Source of the DNA: Protula sp. h YS-2021 | Lineage: Eukaryota > Annelida > Polychaeta > Sabellida > Serpulidae | DNA: 64,000 bases | NCBI GenBank assembly: GCA_949752745.1 | Contig: OX457027.1 | Coordinates: 58,594,053 to 58,658,052 of the forward strand | Direction: 5' to 3' | Part shown: piece after piece, positions 26,401 to 39,479 of the stretch | Numbering within the stretch: position 1 is the first letter of the stretch | Layout of the letters: each line of letters begins with the position of its first letter | The notes under the pieces: generated by a model | Databases searched by the model: none | Seen by the model: the letters and a program-made list of their open reading frames with translations, nothing else | Told to the model about the DNA's origin: nothing | Translations under genes and position numbers: made by a program

Positions 26401-27050
26401 CGTGTAAGCAAAAAGTAGTTTGAGGTATCAGGTGAAAAAGTTATTGACTAAAAAGTAGTCTTGTTTATGTGAGTAATTAAAAAAAAGAATACATTTAAAT
26501 AATTTGGCACGTGTATCAATCAATGATTTCTTTACATGAATTGTGCACCAAAAAATATTTTTCGGACGTAACTGTATCCTGATCGATCTTTGCTCTAAAG
26601 GCATTATTCCAGCTCCTTAACTCTGAGCATGGATCTTGGAACAGACTGGTTCTGGTTATGACAAGTTTAACCACTTCTTCTTTTTAACCTGACAAACGTG
26701 TTTCTTTCCTGATTCCCCAAAATGGCATGTGCAATATCACTGTAATTATGGTTTCTACTTTACTTTGCACTTGTATAGTGCACAGTGTATATAGTGTAAT
26801 GTTATAATGATACAAGCTGTTAATAACATGGTAGTCCAAACATTATAAAAGACGGGGCGCCACATATTTTTGCTCGGGCTAAATATTTTACCAGTATTTC
26901 CACGAAACCACGGACGGCCCAAGGTTATGAGAGGCCTAGGTGAGTGGGACCCGAGGCTGGAAGGAGCCGTTGTAATGTCGGTCATAAAGGAATGTCTGCG
27001 GAAGACGTCCGTCTTTTAAACACCAACCAAACGAACATCCGGCTTTTGCC
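26401..27050. other. No gene recognised
   Basis: I see no repeat family or convincing coding exon here. Confidence 0.5.
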
Positions 27051-27460
27051 TCCTCGCGTGGGCCGTTAGGCAAAGGATGCATTATGAAGTGATTTCTTAA
27101 ACGTAGATCACGTAGATTGTCCCTACTCACATATCCTCGATGGGCCATTAATCAGAAGGGACACAAGAAAATGGTCCTTAAAAGGCGATTTTGTGCCCCA
27201 TATCCTCAGTGGGCCGTCAGGCAGAGGGTACATAATCATAATCCAATGGTTCTTAAAAAAACATCGCCCCCCCCCCCCTCCTCAGTGGACCGTCAGACAA
27301 GTGTGCTGTATCAAATAATGCTTAAAAATGAAATTTGCCCCCCCCCCCATTCCTCCTCAGTGGGCTGTTAGGTAAAGGATATCACATCAGTTGGTCTTTA
27401 AAATGGCACTTGCCTACCTCCCATTCCCTTAGTGGGCCGTTAGGCAAAGGGTGTTCGGAG
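27051..27460. repeat. Degenerate ~75-80-bp tandem repeat, six copies
   Basis: The word TCCTCAGTGGGCCGTNAGGCA or a close variant recurs near 27051, 27134, 27203, 27280, 27353 and 27425. Several copies carry a poly-C run just before it. Confidence 0.8.
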
Positions 27461-28063
27461 ATTTATTCAGTGGTCATTGAAGAGATTCACCTGGTCCCCG
27501 CACCTGCAATGATCAGGTTAGGCAAAGGCGCTATGTTAAATTGTCCTCTGAATTTGAAAACGTGCACACTGACGTCTTGTGTGATAGACGAAGCTGTCGT
27601 TGTTATCGCAGTGTCACCCATCACGACTCACAATAGTGGAATTTACCCAGTTCGGTCCAGAATCGCTTTAACTAAATGCGTTAATCGATTACCCTTTAGA
27701 AAATGCTATGAAAGTTTCAAAATTAAGTTGTCCTTTAACCTTGAACAATTCGAGCATTTTGATAAGAAATTATATCTTTTTTCCTGTATCTTTTAAGAAA
27801 TTTTATTCATTTATCTACCATTTTTGCTGAAATCTTTTTCTTCTCAGAAAATGCATGGGGAATGCAAATAATATAAAAAAGACCATAAACAAAACTAGAC
27901 TCGAATTAGCGCGGCAGTAGCTGACTTGGGCTTTTGGGCGTCCAGCGACACAATGTGTCCGCTTTGCAGTCGTGCGCTTGAGCAGTATCATTTTGCACCA
28001 TTCCCTAATCATATATGATTCAAAGTAAAGCTGTCATCTTTTCTAGCTTTTTCACATGTAGTC
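27461..28063. other. No gene recognised
   Basis: The open frame that runs in from the tandem repeat to 27796 resembles no known protein. Nothing else is visible. Confidence 0.5.
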
Positions 28064-28570
28064 GGGCGAGGTATTGTGGTATAAGCCAGAGTGCTTCCCC
28101 GGTTTTCATACTTCATGGCCATACCCAATCGGGCGATGTACTCTGGTATAAGCCAGAGTGCTTCCCCGGTTTTCATACTTCATGGCCATACCCAATCGGG
28201 CGATGTACTCTGGTATAAGCCAGAGTGCTTCCCCGGTTTTCATACTTCATGGCCATACCCAATCGGGCGATGTACTCTGGTATAAGCCAGAGTGCTTCCC
28301 CGGTTTTCATACTTCATGGCCATACCCAATCGGGCGATGTACTCTGGTATAAGCCAGAGTGCTTCCCCGGTTTTCATACTTCATGGCCATACCCAATCGG
28401 GCGATGTACTCTGGTATAAGCCAGAGTGCTTCCCCGGTTTTCATACTTCATGGCCATACCCAATCGGGCGATGTACTCTGGTATAAGCCAGAGTGCTTCC
28501 CCGGTTTTCATACTTCATGGCCATACCCAATCGGGCGATGTACTGTGGTATAAGCCAGAGTGCTTCCCCG
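28064..28570. repeat. 67-bp minisatellite with internal hairpin, ~7.6 copies
   Basis: GGGCGATGTACTCTGG starts at 28131, 28198 and so on to 28533, exactly every 67 bp. Internal copies look identical; only the outermost copies differ (TTGTGG or CTGTGG for CTCTGG). Each unit has the perfect inverted repeat ACTCTGG/CCAGAGT around TATAAG. The uniformity suggests very recent expansion. Confidence 0.97.
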
Positions 28571-29280
28571 ATGCTCATCCTTTAACACTCATAACTGTCT
28601 AATATTCCCCCTAGTGTGGTGCAAAACAAAACCCCCTTAAACTGCTGGGGAAAAAAGTGTACTGTGATAAAAGGCAGAGTACTTCCCTGGTTTAAATCCT
28701 CGTTGAGTTAAAAAGGAAGTGCACGTGACCAGTGATGTAGAGGAAGGCAGTTTGTCTACAGACTGAGATTTCTGCGCCCGGATGCCCTCAGAGTTACCTG
28801 CATGTCGCTCTGATCGCCTCCCTGTTTTTTTTTTATAGCTGTTCTGTATTTTTGCATTCCCGATCCATGAACTGACGTGCCCATTAATTGTGAACAAAAA
28901 ACTAATGTTTTTGTGATTTTTTTTTCAATGCTTGTACAAGCATGCCTGGCAATGGCTTCCTGTTGATTGTGGTTTTTGAGTTGCATACCGGCAGTTTTGT
29001 GATAAACTGTATGCATTTTCTAATTTTTCGTCAGAGATCTGTACGAAAAATTCCTTTAATATTTACATAGTTTTTGCATAATTTTATGTTTTCGTATGTT
29101 GCCTAACGAACAAAAATGTGAAAAATGATGCAAAGCAATTTTAGAATATTTTTTGTTTATAAATTTAGGTTTTATTCTGATTACAATCACTGAAATGCAC
29201 ATATACTTCAGTATCATCACAAAGACTGGAAATTTTCGATCTGACAAGAACCCACTACTGTGAGCTCGTGATGGGAAGCA
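28571..29280. other. No gene recognised
   Basis: Unstructured sequence apart from short A and T runs. Confidence 0.5.
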
Positions 29281-29282
29281 TT

Positions 29283-29410
29283 GGATAAGATTACAAGACA
29301 CCCCCTCCCCCCCCCCCCCCCACCAACCACCCGGCAAAGAGTCTCTCCATTTTCGTAGTCTATATCTAAAGGCCCAATCATCCCACCTCCCGACTCTCCT
29401 AAATTTCCGA
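29283..29410. repeat. Poly-C dispersed repeat, partner of 63459-63565
   Basis: A long C run is followed by CTCCATTTTCGTAGTCTATATC-like sequence. The same order, with divergence, is seen at 63459-63565. Confidence 0.6.
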
Positions 29411-29779
29411 TTATAATAGGACTTACAGGGCTGTCTCAGCAACTTCTCACCTCATCTGTAGTCAGCAGGACAGCAAAACGCCAAACAAAATATGCACGAT
29501 AAAAACTGCCTGTGCCTTTTCGGCAACTAAATGACCACATTTTGGCGGCTCCTTCCAGTGCCACCTAAATTCTGATCTTAACCGAAAGCCAGATAAGCAG
29601 ATGCCTGACCTTAACCGGAAGCCAGATAAACAGATGCACAAACGCCATAATCACGTCATAAAAAGAATGCACAGTACAGTCTTTTAAGGCTGACAGTGTT
29701 TAAATTGAATCGAATTCAATTTTGAATTATATATGGCCTGACAGTTTCAAAGCGATCGAATCAACAGTCGTATCGTGAG

Positions 29780-30428
29780 AGTACGACCTTTATGCCAGTC
29801 TTTATCCCTGCCGACTATCGTCGCTGGGTTCTACTTAGCACTTGTGGGGCAATTTGCTGTCCGTTATGTGTGTGTGTGTCTGTCTGTGTAAACAATTTTT
29901 CAAAATGCTACTGTTTCTACATTCCTGATCCGATTGTTCTGAAATTTGGCAAGAATGTTCCCTGTATAATCCTGCCAACAGCTTGAATTTATTTTTTAGC
30001 GATTTGGCCAAAATAATGGCCAAATTTTGGAAAATAGGAAAATCCTAATCTTTGAACAAATCGGACCCGATTGCGTTGAAGTTTGACAGGAATTTTCACC
30101 TCAAGCTCCTGCATCAGGCTTGTATTTTGACTGATAATCAGGAGGCCGTGGGTTGAATTCCCGCTTATCGTTTTTACAGGCAGATATTGCTCTATCGCCT
30201 GTGTCAGTTGAAGTCCCAGTCAGGAACCAGTTTATTTTCAGTTTGTAATTTGCTTGCCTGCTATATTCTTAGTGTTGCTCTAAGGTATCCTCGCTATAAA
30301 ATCTGAACCTTCGAGAAAGGAAGACCGCATGTTTGAACTGTGCGACGTGCCATTATTTTTCTTTCTGAAAAAAAGAAATATGCCAATTTTTCAAGCAATA
30401 ACACATGTGAAATCATGAATTTTAAGAA

Positions 30429-30499
<71 letters not shown>

Positions 30500-30510
30500 C
30501 AGTAGTAATA
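29780..30510 (+). repeat. Mosaic dispersed repeat with trinucleotide tail, longer copy
   Basis: The left part carries a short (GT)n and GTCTGTCTGT stretch. The right part (from about 30040) is collinear with 22390-23075. It ends in (ATT)n followed by (AGT)n at about 30427-30507. No coding region is visible. Confidence 0.75.
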
Positions 30511-30595
30511 TATACAAAAATATCGCATTGCGCTCGTACTTGATATTTCTTTATCGGCCACCTGAATACTTGCCTCCATAGCTCAAGCGACAAGG

Positions 30596-31027
30596 TTATC
30601 CGTTTTATAGGTAGTATTTATAGTTCTGTCTGTCAGATAAGCAGTAATTTGAGTCGCCATTGAAGCTAGAGGTTGTGAGTTCAGGCCACAGTTATGGATC
30701 AATTCACTTTCTCTTGTGTGTCTTTTGCTTACCTGCTATATCTTTAGTGTTGCTCAAGGTGCGTAATAACACTTACGTTTTTGTATTAATACTTACCGGT
30801 AATACTTTGTATTACTAGAATTTTTGGTTCGGCGAAAACTAGCCAGATAAACTGACAGCTTTATGAGAAACACAAAAAATTGCTGTTCGTCCCACAGATC
30901 CTGCCTCCTTACTTTCGATAGCAGTGTTGCCCATGAGGGTTTCTATTAGATATAAATTTGTCATAATTCGCCGGTTTCTCCTTTCACCTTTGTAATGCTT
31001 AAGCTTTTACGGCTGTGCACAATGTTG
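30596..31027 (+). repeat. Mosaic dispersed repeat
   Basis: Second copy of the 25889-26385 repeat, diverged by substitutions and small indels. Confidence 0.75.
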
Positions 31028-31285
31028 TTTTATTTATTGTTTTTAAATGCCTTAGACATGCTGAAATTTCTTATGTATTTCAGCAATCTGTGCTGTTGAC
31101 TGTTAGTCTGAAAGCGCACGTGTATATCACGTGCTGTATTCCCGGTCCTCTGCTTATGCAACCCACTTGAGAGCTTGCAAACTGCAATGGCGGGAAAATT
31201 CGCAAGGTACAAGAATTCGCTGTCTCGGGCTGTGTTCACAAAGTTGTACACAGTTGCCCAGGTTGTGGCTTATTTATTACGTACG

Positions 31286-31408
31286 TTTGTGTGGTGTTTA
31301 CATCAGTGATAAGCGTTTGCGTGGCGTGTACACCAGTGATGAGCGTTTGCGTGGCGTTTACATCAGTGATGAGCGCTTGCGTGGCGTTTACACCAGTGAT
31401 GAGCAGGC
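31286..31408. repeat. 30-bp minisatellite, four copies
   Basis: GCGTGGCGTTTACATCAGTG or a close variant recurs every 30 bp. Because the period is a multiple of three it produces repeat-coded open frames on both strands. Confidence 0.92.
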
Positions 31409-31410
31409 GC

Positions 31411-34270
31411 GTGCAAGCCGTACTCTCAAAGCATGTATACGTAACAGCCAAGGCACTATAGTCACCAGATGAACTGTGCGCTTTTCAGCTAAAATGCCAA
31501 GCAGATCTTCCTGATATTCATTCACACTTTCACACTAGATTAATCGATCTTCCAGTAGTTAGGCCAAATCTGCCAGAAAGCCCGGTTTTCGGACGGTTAA
31601 ATTTGACTGATGGATATGTACAGTTGTTGAGAAGTGGTAACCAAAAGCGTAAAATTTGTAAAGCATAAACTTTTGTTAAAAGGGGCATAAATTAAGTGAC
31701 GCTCAAACAAGCGTGCCTAGTGAGAAGGCGACCAGCCGAAGCACCAGTAATCATCACGAAACGTCCGTGCAAAAGCATACAAGATCTTATGATATCTTAC
31801 ATCCTTGTACGAAATTTTCATGATAGATCGTATACAATCTTATTCGAAATTTGGTAAATTGCAAACTGTTGCGTATTATCGCATACTGTTTCAGACAAGA
31901 AGTTTGTTTTTATATGCTTTAGTTTACGTCTGAAGTTTGAACATATAAAAGCGTACAAAGCTAACCAAACCATTTCACGTTTTGTTCAATGATTTCAGAT
32001 GTGGGCGGTCTATTTCCATCTCTGTACAGCTCAATTTTCCTCCTAATATTATGAGCAGCTGTCGTATTTATACTGCAACACAAAAAATTGGGTAAAAATG
32101 GTTGGTTATCGAAATTTAAAACAGTTGAAGCATCAATAATAGTAGTACTTTTTCTATTTTTTTTTAAATCTGGGTTGTGAGAGGAAGTATTTCTGTAAAG
32201 TTTCAAAATTATTCATCCATAACTATAGGAGAAGATGCATTTTCAAATTTCGAATTTTTATCAATTAGTACGCTAAACACTTAATAACAGCCTGTGTGAG
32301 GATTGTGAGGAAAATACATTGAGAGATAAATTAACAAGGCTATATTCTTAGTCCAACACCATTTAACACTAAGCAAACGAGGTTCAGATTGTGTATAAGT
32401 TAAAAACCTTTTTCATTTGAGATGCTGTATTGAAAATCTGGAGATGAATAAGGAGATGTTTTTTCTACAGAAAGAAGGGCCTAACTTGTGTTTATGGAAA
32501 ATATATCTCTAATATTTCAAAATTATTGTAATAAGGATAAAGTTCAGAACTGCCCATTTTTCAGTCTCGTCCCTTAGCACTTGGACGTGGGAGATGGGAG
32601 GGAGGTGCCACTTCTCCCTCGCAGCAAGCATATTACCCCCCCCCCCTCCCTCCCCCTTCTCCCCCCTTCACCCGCAATTGGGGTTGGGTACAGTATTTGG
32701 CGGCTCGCCAAAATTAATGCCCCAACAGGGAATGATCTATGGAACATTTTTGTGTAATACGAAAAGGCCTAGCACGATTAAAGGTTGTCTAACGCACATG
32801 TATACATACTACGGACAGCGACAGCTGTTAAACAAAGCATTATGATTAATCAGATAATAGATTTTTTCGATCTGACCACCGATGATTCTGGTTTTTTAAG
32901 CGTGAAATGATCTGATTAAACCTTGAAAAGCTCCTCGAATTTGATCTCTAAGTATGTAATCATGTCAAAAAAAGAATTAATTTGTAGATTCAAGCTGAGA
33001 AGTTTTTTTTTCTTCAATTTTTATACCTATTGTTTTTAATTTGTACGAACGTTGCAGGAGTTCCTGCCTACATTCCTGTTGCATTCTGTTTTTTCTGCAA
33101 TGAGCTCGATAAATCGCCAGAGATGTTTAATTTGGTCAAATTACTCAGATTTATTTCTTAGGCGAAGATAAAAATCATCAGCACTTCACAAGGGCTTATA
33201 AACGGCTTATGTGAAAAGTGAACTGATTTGCTTGGTCCCAACTAGTACGAATTAAAGAGGGGATGCCCATTAGAAAAATTAGCGAAAAAGGCCTGATTTG
33301 TTGAAACAGTGCAGCTACAGCATATAGTAATTATAATAACAAATAAATAGTTATCCAGCATTGATTATTCTGAAAGATGTTATCTTGGTGTTTTTATTTT
33401 TCAATATTTTTATGAAAACACGTATTTGCGCTCGTGATTTTATTCCTTTTAGTCTTTATGGATGGCTAAAATAATATGTTCACTTTTATGGGTCATATTA
33501 CATTTATGACCCAGATTTTGGGTGTAGAACTATCGGTCATAATTTTGACCGAAAAACTTAAGTTTTGACCTGGATTATGGATTTTAATAATTATTATAGG
33601 CCATAATTTTGACCCTAAAAATTAGAATTATGATTATTGGTATACTCTGTGTGTTTTGCTCTAAATAAGTGGGAAACTTCATGGCCAAAATATAGGTCGT
33701 TTGTTTGTGAAATAGTGGTTATTTCTTCACACGTGCATCAAAGGCACAAAGCGTAGCCCCTGGTGGGGAATGGGGGGGGGGGGAGTGACAGGATTATAAT
33801 GAATGTCTCAATTTGTTTGTAGAGTAAAAAAGGGGAAGGGGTTACTTTCAGGTTATTTCTGATGTTTATCACTCGTAACCTTTTGCACTCGACACGGGGT
33901 AACTTTACAGTTGCTCACCATTTCTCGTCACTGGGAACTGCGTTTGAGGTCGATCCATAATGCGTTGTGTTATTTTTTCGAATTTATCGGCAAACTTCTG
34001 GACCCCCTACCCCCCCCCCCCCCCCCCCGCTCCTCTGCTGTATATTCCATTTTACAATTTTTGGCAGATGTTCGGATAATAATAATTCGAAATGCTGGAT
34101 ATGTATAGAGTACTTTCCGTAACTGTTACACCGTTCGCCGATAAAGTATTCTGTACACACCCAACATTGCGAATTCACAAAGCATCTACCAAAAATGTTC
34201 AAACCGAATATACTTGGGGAGGGGGGGGGGGGGGCGGCCCAAAAGTTTTGTTCAATATCAAAGGAGACTG
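31411..34270. other. No gene recognised
   Basis: It holds C-rich tracts at about 32635-32668 and 34010-34028, a G run near 33771-33783, and short degenerate repeats of an AATTTTGACC word at 33530-33620. No coding exon is convincing. Confidence 0.5.
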
Positions 34271-34274
34271 ATAA

Positions 34275-34362
34275 GATCTCAGAATCAACGTTTATGAACA
34301 ATTTCAATGCCTCAATGTCACCACGCGTCATGAAATTGTTCATAGACGTTGTCTTTGAGATC
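34275..34362. other. 88-nt imperfect hairpin
   Basis: GATCTCA at 34275 pairs with TGAGATC ending at 34362, and AACGTTTATGAACAATTTCA pairs with a matching right arm around 34332-34352 with one mismatch. The loop is about 15-20 bases. Size and layout recall a microRNA precursor or a small fold-back element; no family was recognised. Confidence 0.6.
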
Positions 34363-34419
34363 ATATTTCTGAATAGTTTCATGGCTCATTGTAAGACCAA
34401 CGCCTTGTGAATCGACCTT

Positions 34420-34620
34420 TTAGGGTGGGACTGGACACACCTTTTCAGCAATGTTGCTTCGCTGAATCGATCCCCCCAGCTCACGGCCAGTGTGAGTGAG
34501 ACTTTCCGAGCTTCCCACGCGTACATTTTCTCGGGGAGTGCACAGGCGCGAATGTCATTGCATAGAAGGAGGAGTTTGTCGTGATTGAACAATGGAGAGT
34601 TCTACATCCGACACACTTGA
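34420..34620 (-). repeat. Dispersed repeat, inverted partner of 19497-19690
   Basis: The reverse complement matches 19497-19690 over about 190 bp, including the GCAACATTGCTG block. Confidence 0.65.
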
Positions 34621-34784
34621 CATTCTGTGACATTACCAACAGGCCCGTCTTCATCCTGTTTCCTCGACTAATCACTCTTTATATTAATCTCAGGGTTTCT
34701 GGTGGGTTTTTTTGCGAATGTATGATTTGCGTTCGTGTGCTGAAATTTGTGATTTAATTCTTTTAATATTTTCATTGGTTTTAG

Positions 34785-34829
34785 ATATTGGGCAATGTTG
34801 AAGTCCAGAAGAAATTCAAAAGCAGACCA
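34785..34829 (+). CDS. Candidate 45-bp exon, possibly PRMT6 5' exon
   Basis: It is flanked by the acceptor TTGGTTTTAG and the strong donor GTAAGT. The phase-0 frame reads ILGNVEVQKKFKSRP. It is compatible in phase with the candidate exon at 17956-18031 and with the first exon of PRMT6 at 52300, but its coding nature is unproven. Confidence 0.4.
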
Positions 34830-35064
34830 GTAAGTACCAAATAATAATGGATTTTTAAGGCCTTTTTAGAATATTGTCTAATGAGTATATGACAATGTAA
34901 TGAATGCACTGCCGTGTGAAGAAATGATAAGTATATATAAGAAAATGCGAACCATATATATGGTAATTTTGACATTGAGAGGTCACTGATCATGACTTTG
35001 AACGTAGAACTCCAGAACTATCGTTTACCGTTAATCCGTATTTAAGCCATCGAGTTACAAAGTA

Positions 35065-35150
35065 TATGTACAGCAGAAGCTCCTTAATCGGAACAGGTCG
35101 GGACCACTACAATGTGTTCCGAATTACCGTAATTCGGATAAAACGATATT
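35065..35150 (+). mobile_element. Possible pogo/Tigger-type terminal fragment
   Basis: The stretch begins TACAGCAGAAGCTCCTTAAT, then carries TCGGAACA and ATTCGGATAAAACG. This resembles the terminal inverted repeats of pogo/Tigger elements. I could not find the opposite end or a transposase. Confidence 0.4.
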
Positions 35151-38100
35151 TACTTGAAATCAGACTCTGCTGTCGTACTATCTTTTCCCACTGTGTACAC
35201 AAGACTTTTCTTTTCTAGGCATGGTTTGGTACAATTGTGAGTAAGAGAAAAAGAACATTATTTATAATGTTGCTGAAAATGGAAATAAAAAGCTATGTTT
35301 CCAGAGAAATTTTGGGGAAAACATTCTTAGTAGCTTGTGTGTGTTCTTTTTTTCAAGATGATGCACAGAGCTGAAGAGCCCCGTGAGCGATTTGAGAAGA
35401 TGTGAGAGGCAGTATGATGGCAGATCTTTTTCTCCGGGCATTGAAGAAGGGTCGTCACTCAGCAGCACAAAACGTGACACCTCAAAGGATGACAGTCGCA
35501 CTCCGAGGGTTCACAGGTTTAAAATTCAGTTGGGAAGAAAAAGGGCCTGGGTGGCCTGGAATTGGTAGACCTGCCGATCAACGCATCGCGCTTGGCTGCA
35601 GTTTGTCAGTGTCGTCATCACGTGCTTATATAAGACGTTAGGGAAGTGTAGCATTGGAGTAAAAAATATATCAGCCAAAGATCTGCAACGCTTTTTGGTT
35701 TGAAAATTGAAAAATCGATACTTGCCACGACTTCAATGGGAATTACGCTTTCAGCTGAAATGACCAGTATCATGTAACCAAACATTGGGGGCAGGGGGGG
35801 GGGGGGAGATGTCTTGTATGCTTATCCATTGGAATCGTCGTCCCAAGCACCAACACGATCCTATGCTTATCCATTGGAATCGTCGTCCCAAGCACCAACA
35901 CGATCCATGCTGCCACCTGTTGCTTCAGGGCAGCACAATGAGTCGCATCACCAAGAGTTTTACAATAGCATTCCATAGTTTGCATTTTACCTAATTTGCA
36001 TACAAATAATGATCTTATACGGATATTGGGTGCAGAAGCTAAAAAGATCTGATAAGCTGTCCTGCCACAACAAAATCAGAACAAACTTACTTGAACTCGT
36101 GACAGGGTATTTTTGAACGCGAGCTCTCGTTAAGCAAATTATTTTGTATATAACTACCAACTGCTGCCGGATCTTGAAACTTGATCGTCAGTGCACTTTA
36201 CGATTGTAAGGTTACCACCTGCGGGCGCCATTATTTCTAGTCTCTCGTTCAGGCCTTCTGTTAGATTGACTGGGTAAGCGACTTCTTACACAACCTACGA
36301 TGTCTTTCATAATTATAGCACGCATTATATTCCGAATTTAAACTTCTTGTAGCACAGTGCCGTCGGCTTCAGGTTATCATCATTCCTTTTTCGCTTTGTC
36401 TGGAGATCCTCAACGCCGGAACTATACTTTAGGCAGTCTTCAGTGACAAGCATAATCATTTTTTTTTTAATTTACACCTGCGACTCTTTTCGGTTTTTCA
36501 GCTGATAACCTAAGCTTCTTGCTTTGTTGCACTTCTACAGCTATTTGTCCTCAAGTTGGCATTTATTTGATTGATGCATACGCCGTTTTGCTGACCTGGA
36601 TTTCTTATTTCGTTTCAAGATTTCTTTGAATTTCGATAATGTTCAGGTTTCCACACAATAACCGTTGCTGTGTATGCTGAATTAAAAAACGTGAAGCACC
36701 AAGAGAGCTTTGCTTTTCTCATTCAGCATACCGTTCCGTCATTACATTTTATGCTGAGGATGGGGCCGGGCCATCCCAGGATATAAATGCAATGATCATT
36801 ATGGGGCAATCCCGGTGTGCCCCAGTTCATATTTCAGGGCCGGAAATGTAGGTCATTTTCGAGCCCTTAGAGTTTTAATTCTAGTGGGCACTGATTGCCC
36901 CTGGAATGTGTGGAATATGGCACAGGAGCCATTTTACCACTTCTAGCACAGAGAGCATCAAAGCGCGCATGTGGAATTTTGGGGCTTCATACAGCTCCCA
37001 CAGTTACATGTGCGGTGTGCTGCAATTTTGCCTTGTCTCCTGTAACAGGGCGTTATTGCACTGAGGCGACGATTATTGTGGTGAAAACTGAATACTAGAG
37101 AAATTCTTTCTTTTGTTGTGTTGTTTCTTCCTGTCTGCAACATTTGATGTACTTTTCGTGTGATCCTGTCGTACGCATTTGTTAGCGATATTTAGCATTT
37201 GGTTCACAGCAAGTTCTACACTTTCGGGAGTGAAAAAAATAACCTCTTTCTCTTATGAAAAACCCAAAGCTGACACAACCAAATCCACAGCTGAATGTCG
37301 CGAAGCCTGGAACCTGGTAAAGCCCACAACAAATCTGCAATATTACATATACATTTCGCTCATGTTCTTTCCCTTTTTTCTCGTTTTCGAGGTAATTTTT
37401 AGACTACTACTACATCAGGTAGAAAAAACGAAACCTTGGGAACACGTGTAGGGCAACGAGAAGTCGGTACATTCGGCAAATATTTTGCCTCGCTCTTCAA
37501 GGTTCTGAAGAGATTCGGCCTTTCTGACCTCATTGTCGGACTCCAGCCTTTGTATTCTGCAAGCTTTTAAACGAAGAGCAATGGCATCTCTGTGACTCCA
37601 GTTTTAAAAGAGAGCTTTCTAATTATTTTTGTGGTGTATTATTCCCGACCTGCTACAGGCATGCGAGCTTGGGTCAGGTCATATAAGAGGTCGATTGTGG
37701 TGCTGTTCCTTAGCGGCATGGATCTGGTCTGTGTCTGTGACGCGTATCTTTGATGGATAAGCAGACAAAACCCGCCAAAGTTTGATCATAGGATATTGAG
37801 TTTTTAACTGAACGTGTAGTTCACATTGAAGAAGTGGTTATCAAGTGTCGATTCATTACTGTTTAGTTGATTTTAAAAGCGTTGTATGGCTGCTATGTGT
37901 ATGTTATCAATGCGCTCGAAGTTTCAGCAGAATACGAACATGGAAAAAGCAATGAAGAATGTAAAAAAAAAACCAGAAGAAAGTCATTTGCATCTAACAG
38001 TGTTTGTTCGAGCAAATAAATTTTCTGCCCATGTGTTTATATATATATATATTGTACACCTGTATGTTTTTATATATATTGTAAATATATCGTTTAAGGT

Positions 38101-38211
38101 GAAGCATAGCCAGGAAAAATTAAAATAAAGAAGAAAAGTAACTCGTACATAAAAATTATGTAAAATAAAATAATTTAGTGTTTTAAAAATGAGAAAATTA
38201 AGAAAAAATAC
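35151..38211. other. No gene recognised
   Basis: The only clear structure is a direct duplication of about 43 bp at 35818-35906 containing TGCTTATCCATTGGAATCGT, and a G run near 35797-35807. The rest shows no recognisable gene or repeat. Confidence 0.5.
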
Positions 38212-38947
38212 TTTATACGGAGTTGCGCATTTAGTGTTGGGTGCATTGTTGAACAATACATGTGTAAAATATCAATGCAAAGACTTAGACAAGAATTTTA
38301 GATAAACCCGAGGTTGCTCAAAGTATACGGCACACTGGTGTATGTTAAGAGAAAATTACCTAGCGTTCGGCCTTTGTTACACGTTTACATAACTGTTCTT
38401 GAAAACGTGCAGTTTGCTGCTGCGGAAACATCATAATACACTCTTGTTAATATTGCCCCTTAATGTGTGGATACGTCAAAGATTGTAGTTATAAGGCGAA
38501 TATGGAAATTTTTTTTCTGCGTTAAGATTACATCTACAAGCTCACTTTTTGTAGACATGAAATACTAATAATTTTGTTACTCCCTCCGGGTATTGGGTAT
38601 TTGTCAAGAACAGGATTTTTTATCTGACTATTCGTTTGCCTTCTGGACGGTCCTTCAGTTTGATTTGCCGCCCATGTAAACTACGGTTAGAGAAAACATA
38701 CATGTGATAAAATAACTGGAACCAAAAACAAAGATGTGGATCTAACTGAACATCGTGTTTAATCCTGGAATCGTTAAGCCATTTACTTATGTGCACATGA
38801 AAAGTGTTTTAGATAAGTGTCATGGGTGATGACTTCGGTATTTGAAAGTAGAATCTAGCCCCATTTTCGCTACTTGAACAGGTATTCCAGTTCCAAAGAA
38901 CAACACCGATTTTCGCTACCTTATAGCGATAAATTTACTTCAGAGCT

Positions 38948-39172
38948 TTCCCCTGTGGGCTGAGGGAATCTCAAGAATACGCCTACTGGTTTCTGTTCCG
39001 TGCACAGGGTAACAGGCGACTAATCGGAATTTCTGTCTTTCTAACTCTTCTTTTACTATTTCTTCATTCTTCTTTCTTTTTTTTTCCACTTGTTCCTTTG
39101 GCAAGTGCGTCCTAATATAACCATCCTAGTTGGTGAACGGGACGTTAAACACCAAACAAACAAACAAACTTC
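38948..39172 (+). mobile_element. SINE-like repeat with (CAAA)n tail
   Basis: Second copy of the family at 17241-17462. It ends in GGGACGTTAAACACCAAACA followed by further CAAA units. Confidence 0.78.
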
Positions 39173-39479
39173 AGAGCTTGATGGCAGAGCTTTTCTTAAC
39201 CATTGCTGCGTAAAAGCTCCTTATTACACTTGGGAATTTTCAATCCCCTAGTTTATGGCTTTCGTACGACTCGGTAAGATGTTTCCGTATGTTTCCGGTA
39301 CGACTCGGTAAGATTCCGAATGTTTCCATTTTTCCGCCAAAACCTTGTCACGCGAACTCCGACGAGACGACTAGGGCTAGGGCGACCAAATTTGGCAGAA
39401 ATATAGCATAGCAAGTCTAGTTGGCCCAGCTCATTTTTAGACCCCAACCCCTGGCCAGTTCTCTGGCCAACAATATGGT

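Noticed and set aside
28064..28570. CRISPR-like array
   Set aside because: The whole 67-bp unit is repeated with no unique spacers, and the sequence is eukaryotic.
31131..31472. Open frame with a repeated LRGVYISDE peptide
   Set aside because: Product of a 30-bp minisatellite with a period divisible by three. Both strands are open in the same way, so it is not evidence of a protein.
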